Shown here in pieces: positions 24,392-32,605 of a stretch of DNA of 32,655 nt; the first letter of the stretch is position 1, and every line of letters starts with the position of its first letter. Both the position numbers and the translations under genes were made by a program. Source of the DNA: Spirochaetales bacterium (GTDB taxonomy: Bacteria; Spirochaetota; Spirochaetia; DSM-27196; Alkalispirochaetaceae); contig JANQHT010000061.1 of assembly GCA_028282545.1 (NCBI GenBank), forward strand, positions 1 through 32,655, given 5' to 3'. Below the pieces are notes generated by a model. It saw only the letters and a list, made by a program, of their open reading frames with translations. It did no database searches and had not been told where the DNA came from.

Positions 24392-25996
24392 TTACGCGCA
24401 GGCGGGGCCGGCGTCCCAAATCGCATCGGAACTGCCCGGTGCACAGGTGGTGAAATTACCCTGGAAGAGACGCGCCAATTCCGCTTTGGCATGGCGATAT
24501 CGAGTTCGATCCGTCCAACTGTCCTCGGGCCAGAGCATTGAACCGGGAACGCCCGGGAGCGCCGTCTTCACCTCAAAACCGAACACTGGATCGCACCTAC
24601 CCGGCATCGTGTTCAGTACGCCCGAGTGGATCGCGTTGATAATTCGGCGTGTAATGGTGAGCGGAATCCGCTCCCCTTCACCGTACCCGCCCGCCGTCCA
24701 CCCGGTGTTCACGAGCCAGACCTTCGTGCCGTGCCTGTCAATCAGCTCCGCGAGCAACTCGGCATAACGCGAAGGATGCCAGACCAAAAAGGCCGCACCG
24801 AAACACGCGGAGAACGTTGCCTGTGGCTCGGAGACGCCCTGTTCCGTTCCGGCGATCTTGGCGGTGTACCCACTGATAAAATGGTACATCGCTTGTTCCG
24901 ACGTAAGGCGACTCACCGGTGGCAAAACCCCAAAGGCGTCGCACGTAAGGAAAACGATATTCCGCGGGTGCGCGCCCGTGCACGGTATTCTGGCGTTGTC
25001 GATGTACCCGATCGGGTAAGAACACCGCGTGTTTTCCGTGATTCGAGTGTCCGAGTAGTCGACCGCGCGTTGAATCGGATCAAACACAACGTTTTCCAGC
25101 ACCGTCCCGAATCGGATGGCTGAAAAAATCTCCGGTTCCTTTTTGGGATCGAGCCCGACGCACTTCGCGTAACATCCACCTTCGATGTTGAAGACTCCGT
25201 AGGGAGTCCAACAGTGTTCATCATCGCCGATCAGACGTCGTGTGGAATCGGCCGACAAGGTAGTTTTGCCCGTGCCAGACAGCCCAAAAAAAAGGCAAAC
25301 GTCGCCGCCCTCACCCTCGTTTGCCGAACAGTGCATCGAAAGAACTCCCTTTTTCGGCATGCGGTAGTTAAGGAAGGTGAAGATGCCTTTCTTCATCTCG
25401 CCGGCGTACTCGGTTCCAAGGATCACCATTTCCCCACGCTCCAAGTCGATCGAAACGTTCGTCTTGCTGGGGTTGTCGCCGGTGTGACCATTGGCGGGAA
25501 AACGACCCGCATTGTACAGCGTGATGTCCGGAGTTCCGAACGTCTCAAGCTCCTCTGCGGAAGGCAGGATCAACATGTTGGAGATAAACAGAGCATGATA
25601 GGCTCGTTCACATATCGTTCGCACCTTGAGGCGGTAACGAGCATCCCACCCCGCAAAGGCATCGACAACAAAGACCCGATCCCGGGTGTTGAGGTAATCG
25701 ATTGCCCGCTCCCGGTTCATGGCAAAAGAGAACTCACTGCACGGACGATTGACATCGCCCCACCATATGTCGTGATCGATTCCTTTTGCATCGCCGTCCC
25801 GTGATCGTACGATGCGCTTGTCGTTCGGACTGCGCCCAGTCTTTGCGCCCGACCGCACGGAGAGAGCGCCTTGGGCCGTGATCACCGTGCCGCTTTCGTA
25901 TTTTAGCGCGTACTCGTAGAGCGTAGCGGGTGACGGATTCCGAAACACTTCGGGTTGGTCGATTCCCGGTACCATCAGTTCTTGCGGTACAACCAT
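24392..25996 (-). CDS. pckA: Phosphoenolpyruvate carboxykinase (ATP)
   Basis: Interconverts oxaloacetate + ATP with PEP + CO2 + ADP. The 534-residue length matches the ATP-dependent family. Motifs include GRFPANGHTGDNPSKTNVSIDLE, GTEYAGEMKKGIFTFLNYRMP, the P-loop GLSGTGKTTLS (about residue 240) followed by DDEHCW, and ENTRCSYPIGYIDNA. The start ATG 25996 lies 1 nt after the asd stop, so the two form an operon under the operator at 27089. Linking PEPCK to Asd suggests the pathway delivers or consumes C4 acids at the oxaloacetate level. The 3' end nearly touches the convergent regulator gene. Confidence 0.96.
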   Translation of the reverse strand: MVVPQELMVPGIDQPEVFRNPSPATLYEYALKYESGTVITAQGALSVRSGAKTGRSPNDKRIVRSRDGDAKGIDHDIWWGDVNRPCSEFSFAMNRERAIDYLNTRDRVFVVDAFAGWDARYRLKVRTICERAYHALFISNMLILPSAEELETFGTPDITLYNAGRFPANGHTGDNPSKTNVSIDLERGEMVILGTEYAGEMKKGIFTFLNYRMPKKGVLSMHCSANEGEGGDVCLFFGLSGTGKTTLSADSTRRLIGDDEHCWTPYGVFNIEGGCYAKCVGLDPKKEPEIFSAIRFGTVLENVVFDPIQRAVDYSDTRITENTRCSYPIGYIDNARIPCTGAHPRNIVFLTCDAFGVLPPVSRLTSEQAMYHFISGYTAKIAGTEQGVSEPQATFSACFGAAFLVWHPSRYAELLAELIDRHGTKVWLVNTGWTAGGYGEGERIPLTITRRIINAIHSGVLNTMPGRCDPVFGFEVKTALPGVPGSMLWPEDSWTDRTRYRHAKAELARLFQGNFTTCAPGSSDAIWDAGPACA

Positions 25997-25997
25997 C

Positions 25998-27038
25998 TCA
26001 CATTCGTTCCGGGACTCGTACTAGGTCCATGGCTACCAGCGTTTCGGCAATCTGAACCGCGTTGAGCGCGGCACCTTTTCGGATATTGTTGGACACGACC
26101 CAGAGATTCAGGCCGTTATCAATCGTCAGGTCTTCTCGGATCCGTCCCACCATCGTCTCGTCCACGTCGTTCGAGTCGAGCGGTGTCGGGTAGATGTCGT
26201 TCCCAGGATCATCCTTGACCATCACGTTCGGCGCCGCCGACAGGATTTTCCTTGCCTGCGCCGCCGTGATCTTCGTTTCAGTTTCGACGTTAATCGATTC
26301 GGAATGCCCGTACCAAACCGGAATGCGCACCGCCGTCGGATTGACCCTGATCGAGTTATCTCCCAGGATCTTCCGCGTTTCGTTCACCATCTTGAACTCT
26401 TCCTTGGTGTAACCGTGCTCCTGGAACACATCGATATGGGGCACTGCGTTAAACGCGAGCTGTACGGGATGAACCTGCGGCACCACTCGTTTTCCCGTTG
26501 CCAGATACTCGTGCACTTCGGCCGTCAACCCTTCAAAACCCCGTCGACCACCTCCTGATGCAGCCTGGTACGTCGAGACGACTACCCGTTTGATACGGCC
26601 GGCGTCGTGGAGCGGTTTGAGCACAACGACCATTTGAATTGTCGAGCAGTTCGGGTTGGGTATGATTCCCCTGTGCCACTTGAGGTCATCGGGGTTGACC
26701 TCGGGAACAACGAGGGGACACTCAGGGTCCATGCGCCATTGCGTCGAGTTATCGACCACAACCGCCCCCATCTCGACTGCCTTTGGTGCCAGTTCCCTGC
26801 TCGCGGCGGCCCCCGCAGAGAAGATCGCGATGTCGATCCCTTTGAAATTCTGTTGTGTTGCAGATTGCACCGGCACCACCTTGCCGTCGAAAACAACCTC
26901 TCTGCCGACGTTCTCGGGAGTGTCAAGGGGACGAAACTCACTGATCGGGAAGGCACGCCGCTCCAATGTCCTCATCATCTCGGTTCCAACCATACCTAAC
27001 GCACCAGCAACCGCCACGTTGTACTTTGCATCTCTCAT
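25998..27038 (-). CDS. asd: Aspartate-semialdehyde dehydrogenase (bacterial-type paralogue)
   Basis: A 346-residue Asd of the common bacterial branch: AGALGMVGTEM Rossmann motif (11-21), SAGAAASRELA, DNSTQWRM, catalytic Cys131 in IPNPNCSTIQMV, and the later RIPVWYGHSE. It interconverts aspartyl phosphate and aspartate semialdehyde. It is from a different subfamily than the copy at 206-1267. ATG 27038 has GGAGG 10 nt upstream; the open extension to 27065 carries no strong signal. The operator (27089-27109) and promoter (27110-27138) lie upstream, and pckA follows after 1 nt. Its membership in the regulon with DapA and DapB-ACT makes a complete aspartyl-phosphate to tetrahydrodipicolinate segment. 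Confidence 0.94.
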   Translation of the reverse strand: MRDAKYNVAVAGALGMVGTEMMRTLERRAFPISEFRPLDTPENVGREVVFDGKVVPVQSATQQNFKGIDIAIFSAGAAASRELAPKAVEMGAVVVDNSTQWRMDPECPLVVPEVNPDDLKWHRGIIPNPNCSTIQMVVVLKPLHDAGRIKRVVVSTYQAASGGGRRGFEGLTAEVHEYLATGKRVVPQVHPVQLAFNAVPHIDVFQEHGYTKEEFKMVNETRKILGDNSIRVNPTAVRIPVWYGHSESINVETETKITAAQARKILSAAPNVMVKDDPGNDIYPTPLDSNDVDETMVGRIREDLTIDNGLNLWVVSNNIRKGAALNAVQIAETLVAMDLVRVPERM

Positions 27039-27088
27039 CGTCAAACGTCCTCCGCATCTCGGCAAACTTTCGTTTCCGAGGTATAATT

Positions 27089-27109
27089 ACTACTCATCAT
27101 GTTAGTAGT
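27089..27109. promoter_or_regulatory. Regulon operator 5 (asd-pckA)
   Basis: ACTACTCAT, CAT, GTTAGTAGT: one arm perfect, the other with two changes. It abuts the -10 box at 27110 and lies 50 nt before the asd start. Confidence 0.8.
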
Positions 27110-27138
27110 AATATAACAAAGGTAGTCCCATTTGTCAA
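27110..27138 (-). promoter_or_regulatory. Sigma70 promoter of asd-pckA
   Basis: TTGACA (27133-27138), a 17-nt spacer and TATATT preceded by TGT (27110-27115) on the minus strand. Confidence 0.75.
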
Positions 27139-27385
27139 ATCTCATTCCGCGACTTGTTCGGAATTCGCACACCCCATCAACCAGCAGAACACCCAGCATA
27201 AAGAGGCAGATACGGTGGCTGATGACGGCATCGCATTGATGGAACTGGCCCGGAAGCAAGCGGACGCGGATTGATTTCGGGAATTCGGGCAATGGACGCC
27301 TCGGAAATCACCGGAGACGGCGCGGTTTCCGATCACGTCCCCAAAGCATTAATCTTAGGGTGTTCGTCAGACTGCAGGCGGACAC
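27139..27385. other. Intergenic region, no supported gene
   Basis: Between the asd promoter and the acyl-CoA synthetase gene. An open stretch on the plus strand ending at 27274 codes for a polar tail (...DDGIALMELARKQADAD) that I cannot assign to a family. The rest shows no clear signal. Confidence 0.4.
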
Positions 27386-27395
27386 GGAGGACCAC

Positions 27396-29309
27396 TTGAA
27401 CGGAACCATTCCACAGCTTTTTGCTGCTACCATCCGGGACAACCCGTCCGTTGTTGCCCAGTATATCAAGGACGCAAACGGAGATTTCCACCCACGAACC
27501 TATCGCGAACTCGCCGATGAGGTGCGCGCCTGCGCCCATGGCCTTTCGCGCCTTGGAATACAACGGGGCGATCACGTGGGGCTCATCTCGGAGAACCGCG
27601 CCGAATGGCTCGTTGCGGACCTGGCGACCCTCTCGCTCGGAGCCGTTGACGTCCCGCGCGGGAACGACAGTGTGGCGGACGAGATCGCCTACATCCTCGG
27701 ATTCGCGGAGTGCCGGCTGGTGGTCGTGGAGGACCGCGACCAGCTCGACAAGATAGCGCGGAAACTCGACGAGCTGCCGAAGATAGAGACGATTGTCGTC
27801 TTTGACGAGGCCTTCACCCCGGATTCACTTCAACCGGAGGTTGCCGAAGGACTTTCCGCCATAGAGATCCTACCGTTTCGCGAAGTCATCGCCCTGGGAC
27901 ACGACGACATACACTCCGGCTCGACTCTCGATCTTGATGCAGAGATCGCTCAGGGCGACGAGGGTGACGTGGCAACGATCATATTCACGTCCGGAACGAC
28001 GGGGACACCCAAAGGCGTCATGCTCACGCATCGGAACTTTGTCCACCAGGTACGGAGTGTGCCCGCCGTGATGGAAATCCGCCCCGGAGACATCTGGCTG
28101 GCGGTGCTCCCGGTGTGGCACTCATTTGAACGGCTCGCGCAGTACGTGGCGATCGGGTCGACTTCCGGCCTGGCGTACTCCAAACCGATCGGACAGGTCA
28201 TGCTCGCCGACCTAAGTGCGGTGCGGCCGCAATGGATGGCTTCCGTCCCGCGCATTTGGGAGGCGATCCGCGCCGGAATCGCACGAAACGCGCAATCCCA
28301 GGGCGCCGTAAAGTTCGCGCTCTTCCGCTTCTTCACCTGGGTGGGGTCCGCGCACCGCTGGGCTACCGACATGGTAGCCGGGCGCATCCCCGATTTCCGG
28401 CGACGCCTTCGCGGGCTCGACGCGATTGCGGCGATTGTGCCGTTGCTGCTGCTCTCGCCGTTCAAAGTTCTCGGAAACGCCCTGGTGTTCGGAAAGATCA
28501 AAAAGCGCCTGGGCGGCCGCTTTGTTGCCGGCGTGAGCGGCGGAGGAGCCCTCCCCGCCTCCGTTGATTCCTTCTTCGGCGCAGCCGGTATCGCCCTTCT
28601 TGAAGGGTACGGCCTCACCGAAACGGGTCCCGGCCTCTGTTTCCGCAGTCAGTTCCAACCGGTGCTCGGGACGGTGGGACAACCGATCGCAGAAACGGAG
28701 ATCGAAATCCGCGACGAACGTGGAACCGTACTGTCTCCGGGGGAACAGGGAATCGTCTTTGCCCGGGGGCCACAGGTCATGAAGGGATACTACAAGCGCC
28801 CCGACGAAACGGCGGCGATGATCGATGACGAGCGCTGGCTCAACACCGGTGACCTGGGTGTTCTGACGCACCGGGGCGAACTTAAGATCACCGGCCGCGC
28901 AAAGGACACGATCGTTCTGCTGGGCGGTGAAAACGTGGAACCCCTGCCCATCGAGCAGAAGCTGCGTGAGAGCGCCCTGATCGAACAGGCGGTCGTTGTC
29001 GGCCAGGACCAGAAGTTCCTTTCCGCGCTGATCGTACCCAACGAGGAAGCGCTCCGGGCCGCGCTCGGAGCGATGCAGGCAACGCTTCGGGACTTGGTCC
29101 AAAGCGAACCGGCCCAGGCGTTGATCAAGCGGTCTATCGATACACTGGTGAGCGCAAAGAACGGGTTCCGGGGATTCGAGCAGATCTTCCGGTTTGCCCT
29201 GGTACCGGAGGTGTTCCAGGTTGGCCGGGAACTGTCGGCGAAACAGGAAGTCAAACGCCACACCGTGGCGCAGCTTTACGCGGATACGATCAAGAAGCTC
29301 TTTTCTTAG
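27396..29309 (+). CDS. Long-chain fatty acid-CoA ligase-like AMP-binding enzyme
   Basis: Activates a carboxylic acid, probably a long-chain fatty acid, to its CoA thioester through an acyl-AMP. The 637-residue protein shows the AMP-binding P-loop IIFTSGTTGTPKGVMLTH, the ELEGYGLTETGPG-type motif (LLEGYGLTETGP), WLNTGDLG, and the hinge GELKITGRAKDTIVLLGGENVEP. The C-terminal lid is present. The ORF can start at GTG 27360, but TTG 27396 has a consensus GGAGG 5 nt upstream and begins just before the conserved NGTIPQLFAAT segment, so it is preferred. It is a single gene outside the operator-controlled region. The long N-terminal part and lack of other domains fit the FACS/LACS family. Confidence 0.9.
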   Translation: MNGTIPQLFAATIRDNPSVVAQYIKDANGDFHPRTYRELADEVRACAHGLSRLGIQRGDHVGLISENRAEWLVADLATLSLGAVDVPRGNDSVADEIAYILGFAECRLVVVEDRDQLDKIARKLDELPKIETIVVFDEAFTPDSLQPEVAEGLSAIEILPFREVIALGHDDIHSGSTLDLDAEIAQGDEGDVATIIFTSGTTGTPKGVMLTHRNFVHQVRSVPAVMEIRPGDIWLAVLPVWHSFERLAQYVAIGSTSGLAYSKPIGQVMLADLSAVRPQWMASVPRIWEAIRAGIARNAQSQGAVKFALFRFFTWVGSAHRWATDMVAGRIPDFRRRLRGLDAIAAIVPLLLLSPFKVLGNALVFGKIKKRLGGRFVAGVSGGGALPASVDSFFGAAGIALLEGYGLTETGPGLCFRSQFQPVLGTVGQPIAETEIEIRDERGTVLSPGEQGIVFARGPQVMKGYYKRPDETAAMIDDERWLNTGDLGVLTHRGELKITGRAKDTIVLLGGENVEPLPIEQKLRESALIEQAVVVGQDQKFLSALIVPNEEALRAALGAMQATLRDLVQSEPAQALIKRSIDTLVSAKNGFRGFEQIFRFALVPEVFQVGRELSAKQEVKRHTVAQLYADTIKKLFS

Positions 29310-29387
29310 CCGGCGATCGGCTCGGCAAAGGGCAGCTTGAGTCTCAAAACGTGTTCTTTTTCGATCCCATTTTGTGTAACAATATGG

Positions 29388-29393
29388 TATACT
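29388..29393 (+). promoter_or_regulatory. Putative -10 box of the toxin-antitoxin operon
   Basis: TATACT lies 6 nt before the GTG start of the antitoxin, implying a nearly leaderless mRNA. It overlaps the small palindrome GTATAC, a plausible part of an antitoxin-binding site. No good -35 is seen. Confidence 0.4.
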
Positions 29394-29399
29394 GTTCCA

Positions 29400-29630
29400 G
29401 TGAAAAGGATCTCGATTCGCGAAATGAAAGCGTCTTGGTCGGAGGTCGAACGGCAGGTACGGAACGGCGAAACGTTCGAAGTGCTGAACCGCGGTAGACC
29501 GGCGGCGATGATCGTTCCGCCGCGGCCCGAGCCCGTCGCCGTGTGGGATGATCACCTTGCCACTGCCGTCACGAGCGCAGGTCACCGCGCCGAGGAGGCA
29601 GTTCGCGAGGATCGTGAGGGGCGTTGGTGA
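29400..29630 (+). CDS. Phd/YefM-family antitoxin
   Basis: A 76-residue antitoxin, starting at GTG 29400 (VKRISIREMKASWSEVERQVRNGETFEVLNRGRPAAMIVPP). The N-terminal pattern I-x-x-R-E-x-K, then a helix and G-x-x-x-x-V-x-x-R-G-R-P-x-A, is the Phd/YefM DNA-binding fold. The acidic C-terminal tail would block the toxin. Its stop overlaps the start of the PIN toxin by 4 nt (GTGA), the usual antitoxin-toxin coupling. Upstream in-frame codons to 29337 are intergenic by composition. It likely autorepresses the operon. Confidence 0.85.
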   Translation: MKRISIREMKASWSEVERQVRNGETFEVLNRGRPAAMIVPPRPEPVAVWDDHLATAVTSAGHRAEEAVREDREGRW

Positions 29631-30067
29631 TCTATCTTGATACCAGCGCGTTTCTCAAACTGTACATACGTGAACCGGAATCCGAATACGTGCAGGAGTG
29701 TGTCATAGGGCAGGACGATCCACTCCCGGTGGGACCGTATCTGCAGACAGAGTTCTTCAATGCACTGATGCTCAAGGTGTTCTGGAACGAAATCGACTTC
29801 CCGACGGTTGACCACTTGATCGCTCTGTTTGACGACCGGTTACGCCGCGGTCAGTACCACGTGGCCGCCGTCGACTATCCGTTGCTCCTGGAGGATTGCC
29901 GGAAGCTGGTCCGCCACACGCCAAAGATCGGTTGTCGGACGCTCGATATCCTTCATGTCGCGACCGCGCTGCAGCTAACGCCGGAGAGCTTCATCACGTA
30001 CGACGCCCGGCAACGAGCGCTCGCACGGGCCGCCGGGTTGTCTATCTTGCCGTCTTCAGCACCGTGA
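29627..30067 (+). CDS. PIN-domain ribonuclease toxin (VapC-like)
   Basis: A 146-residue PIN-domain protein, probably an RNase toxin. The acidic catalytic residues are visible in order: Asp in IYLDTSAFLKLY (N-terminus), Glu in LQTEFFNAL, Asp in CRTLDILHVATAL, and Asp in FITYDARQRALA. The start is GTG 29627, overlapping the antitoxin stop, with GAGGGG 6 nt upstream. It is paired with a Phd/YefM-type antitoxin, a common hybrid of VapBC-type systems. The RNA target is unknown. Confidence 0.88.
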   Translation: MIYLDTSAFLKLYIREPESEYVQECVIGQDDPLPVGPYLQTEFFNALMLKVFWNEIDFPTVDHLIALFDDRLRRGQYHVAAVDYPLLLEDCRKLVRHTPKIGCRTLDILHVATALQLTPESFITYDARQRALARAAGLSILPSSAP

Positions 30068-30110
30068 CCCGGCCAACTGTCTGTTGAGTGCATCGAAACA
30101 GATGGGTGCA

Positions 30111-30137
30111 CGCCCCCCGGGCCGTCAGGCGGGGGCG
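30111..30137. terminator. GC-rich hairpin between convergent genes
   Basis: CGCCCCC (30111-30117) pairs with GGGGGCG (30131-30137), with an inner GCC/GGC pair. It lies between the convergent toxin and chemoreceptor genes. There is no T-run on either side, so the terminator role rests on position. Confidence 0.45.
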
Positions 30138-30173
30138 CTGATGCCAAACGAGTAGGAAAAACGGCTCAGAGGT

Positions 30174-31970
30174 TCAGGAAACCTCGGTTTTGAAGAACTT
30201 CATCTCCTCCATGAGGCGTCCAACTTGTTCACTGTTCTCCCGGCTGAGAACACTGATCGTGTTGGCGGCCCGGTCGATGCTCTGCGCGCCGAGAGTGATC
30301 TCGTCGATCTCCCGCTTTGTTGACACGGAGATCTCCTTGATGGCCAGCAACGCCTTGTTTATCTCCTGGGCACCGATTTGCATCTCCGCGGACCCCGACT
30401 TGATCTCCTCGGTGATTCGAATGAGGGATGCGGAGGCGGTGAGCAGGTCGTCGCTACCCGTCGAAAGTTCCCGCGTACTATCGGTGATTTCGTGAAACGC
30501 CCCGGAAACCGCTTTGACTCCGTCGTTGATCTCCACAAACGCCGCTCCGCTGGACGAACTGGATTCGCGGGCCGAGTTAATCTTCTCAATCACGCCATTG
30601 AGCGTTCCTGAGATGTCTTTGGATTTCGAGGAAGTGCCTTCGGCAAGCTTCCGGATCTCATCGGCGACAACGGCAAAACCCCGTCCCGCGTCTCCGGCGT
30701 GGGCCGCTTCGATTGCGGCGTTCATAGCAAGCAGATTTGTTTGGGCGGCGATGCCGTTGATCACGGAGATCATTTCGAGCATGTCATCGATGCTCTTGCT
30801 GACGTCGTCTATCGTCGCACTGGTCTCGTTCACTCGGGCGTTGCCGACATCGGTAATACGGACAAGGTTTGTGGTAGCCTCCTCTTTCTCGGCGGCGATC
30901 CTGGCGACGCTCTGGATATTTGCGGTCATCTCTTCGATTGACGTCGAAGACTGGGTTACCGATGACGCCTGTTGACCGATCTGATCCACAAGGCTGTTGA
31001 TATTGGCCAGAATCTCTTCGACGGCAGTCGACGCGCCGCCAATTTCGTTCGCGAGCGTCTCAACCTGTCCCTGTAGCGAATTGAGGTTGGCTGAGATTTG
31101 GGTGGTTGCAGCGAGTGTGCTTTCAGTTTCGCCCTGGAGTTTGTCGCCCGCCTCCTTGTTGCCCCGCGCGGATTTTTTGACATTCCCCACCATGTCCCGA
31201 AATCGTGTTATGGCGTTATCGAAATTCGTACTCAACCGTCCGATCATGTCATTGCTGTCGATGATGATTGAACTGGTGAGATCGCCTTCAGCGAGATTTG
31301 CGGAGGTCTGCGCCATCAACCGAAGTTCCCGTCCGAGGGATCTGACGAGGGAGAAGATGAAGATGCCGATCATGACAAGGGTTATCCCAAGGAAAATGAC
31401 GAGATTCCGAAACGCGGCGCTTACCGAGTCGCGGAGCACCTCCTCCTTGTGCAAGGAAAACTCGATGAAATTCTCCTTCAGCTTGAAGAGGGCATCGATT
31501 GCCGGTCCGTCGTCGACCTTAACGACCGCATCGAGCTCCTCAATCGAGAGCCCCGCGACCATCGAACTCCGGACAACGTCGGCGCCCTGCCGGTACTGCG
31601 CCATCGTATCCGTAATCACCCCCACTTGGTGGATGTCATCGTCGGTAATCGAGTCGAGTTCTGAAAGACGCTGAGCGAGTTCAATTACATCATCGTACCC
31701 CTGGACAATGCGATCGTAGTACTTGACGTCTCTGCGAAGAACGAAGTTTTTGAAGTTGTGGATGATGCCGCCGTACCCGATTGTGGCGTCGATTTCGGCG
31801 GTGAGCTCACTTCGGAGCTTCACCTGCCTGATGTAGTCAAGAATGGTAACGTCAATCGACTGGATGTTGTTGAACTGTACAAGGCCGATAAATATAAACG
31901 CTCCGAATACCGCTGCGGCAACAATGGTGATGTATACGTTCAAAGAGAGGAATTTGTACTTCTCGGTCAC
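30174..31970 (-). CDS. Methyl-accepting chemotaxis protein
   Basis: A 598-residue chemoreceptor. It has an N-terminal membrane segment (about 10-31), a helical periplasmic sensor of roughly 150 residues, a second membrane segment (about 188-210), HAMP (about 211-264) and a long cytoplasmic coiled coil. The conserved hairpin tip, which contacts CheW/CheA, is [40 protein letters not shown] (given here by its parts [15 protein letters not shown] and [16 protein letters not shown]). No C-terminal CheR-tethering pentapeptide is seen. The start is GTG 31970, with GAGGAG 7 nt upstream. The sensor domain resembles four-helix-bundle types, but the ligand is unknown. It is convergent with the toxin-antitoxin pair. 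Confidence 0.93.
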   Translation of the reverse strand: MTEKYKFLSLNVYITIVAAAVFGAFIFIGLVQFNNIQSIDVTILDYIRQVKLRSELTAEIDATIGYGGIIHNFKNFVLRRDVKYYDRIVQGYDDVIELAQRLSELDSITDDDIHQVGVITDTMAQYRQGADVVRSSMVAGLSIEELDAVVKVDDGPAIDALFKLKENFIEFSLHKEEVLRDSVSAAFRNLVIFLGITLVMIGIFIFSLVRSLGRELRLMAQTSANLAEGDLTSSIIIDSNDMIGRLSTNFDNAITRFRDMVGNVKKSARGNKEAGDKLQGETESTLAATTQISANLNSLQGQVETLANEIGGASTAVEEILANINSLVDQIGQQASSVTQSSTSIEEMTANIQSVARIAAEKEEATTNLVRITDVGNARVNETSATIDDVSKSIDDMLEMISVINGIAAQTNLLAMNAAIEAAHAGDAGRGFAVVADEIRKLAEGTSSKSKDISGTLNGVIEKINSARESSSSSGAAFVEINDGVKAVSGAFHEITDSTRELSTGSDDLLTASASLIRITEEIKSGSAEMQIGAQEINKALLAIKEISVSTKREIDEITLGAQSIDRAANTISVLSRENSEQVGRLMEEMKFFKTEVS

Positions 31971-32359
31971 GTTTGCACTCCTCGAGACGACGCCGAGACA
32001 CGCGTATCGAAGCTACAACAAACGCTTTCGCTCAATCGCGAACTGCCTCGCACGTCGTCCAGTTTTCAGCGACTGGTTCGTACGCAACTATTCGAAACGA
32101 GTAGCGTAGACGGTTAGAAGTATACGCAGTTCCACGTTTACGAAACAAGTCTCGGACCGGCGACACACAGATACGCGTGGTATATTTCGTTTGGTTTGAA
32201 TTTCCCTCCGTCTCTCGACCGGGTAGCACCATCGTCCGGCTGACCCCCGCCTTTATATGACGCAGTGCTTTTGTCTTCAGAAAATCATTGGATTCATCCT
32301 CACCGCAGACAGCCGCCCCGCACTTGCGCACTGAGATACCTGTCCCTATTCATTCATGA
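31971..32359. other. Intergenic region of 389 bp, no supported gene
   Basis: Upstream of the chemoreceptor gene and downstream of the DNA-binding domain gene. A 99-codon minus-strand open frame (32032-32331) has no recognisable motif, biased composition or good ribosome-binding site, and is not called. No clear terminator or flagellar-type promoter was recognised. Confidence 0.5.
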
Positions 32360-32605
32360 TCAGTCCGCTACAAACACGTACCCATGCTTGCGGACGGTCC
32401 TGATATAACCGGGCTCGTCCCGGCTCTGCCCCAGTTTCTGTCGGAGCCAGGCGACATGCACATCGACGGTGCGGGTTGAGGGTATCTCCCCATATCCCCA
32501 CACACTGTCAAGTAAGTCATCGCGGCTCAGGGTTTTATTCCGGTTCCTAAGTGCCACACGTACGGATCTAGTGATAAGCGGTTCGGAAGTCAAGGGACTG
32601 CTCAT
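32360..32605 (-). CDS. Stand-alone OmpR/PhoB-type winged-helix DNA-binding domain
   Basis: An 81-residue protein made only of the response-regulator output domain: TLSRDDLLDSVWGYGEIPSTRTVDVHVAWLRQKLG...YIRTVRKHGYVFVAD contains the recognition helix region (RTVDVHVAWLRQKLG) and the C-terminal beta hairpin (IRTVRKHGYVF). There is no receiver domain. ATG 32605 has a consensus AGGAGG 7 nt upstream, so this is a real start and not an internal methionine. The ATG overlaps the stop of an upstream frame (ATGA), so the partner encoded upstream may supply the sensing part. A response regulator split by a mutation is the alternative. Confidence 0.7.
   Translation of the reverse strand: MSSPLTSEPLITRSVRVALRNRNKTLSRDDLLDSVWGYGEIPSTRTVDVHVAWLRQKLGQSRDEPGYIRTVRKHGYVFVAD

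Noticed and set aside
19899-27109. The repeated palindromes considered as a CRISPR array or transposon ends
   Set aside because: Spacing is irregular (kilobases), each copy sits at a promoter, and there are no spacers, cas genes or transposase.
14564-27138. Regulon region considered as an integrative element
   Set aside because: No integrase, transposase or tRNA target was seen. Only the 25-bp repeat and apparent base-composition difference hint at transfer, which is not enough to call a mobile element.
26966-27274. 102-codon plus-strand frame across the asd promoter
   Set aside because: It starts inside asd antisense and crosses the operator. Its last 25 codons look protein-like but match no family I can name, so no gene or pseudogene is called.
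28212-29585. 457-codon open frame on the minus strand opposite the acyl-CoA synthetase
   Set aside because: It lies antisense to a well-conserved enzyme with all its motifs, is rich in Arg/His/Pro as expected of a shadow frame in GC-rich DNA, and shows no domain.
32032-32331. 99-codon minus-strand frame upstream of the chemoreceptor
   Set aside because: No recognisable domain, no ribosome-binding site and ordinary intergenic composition.
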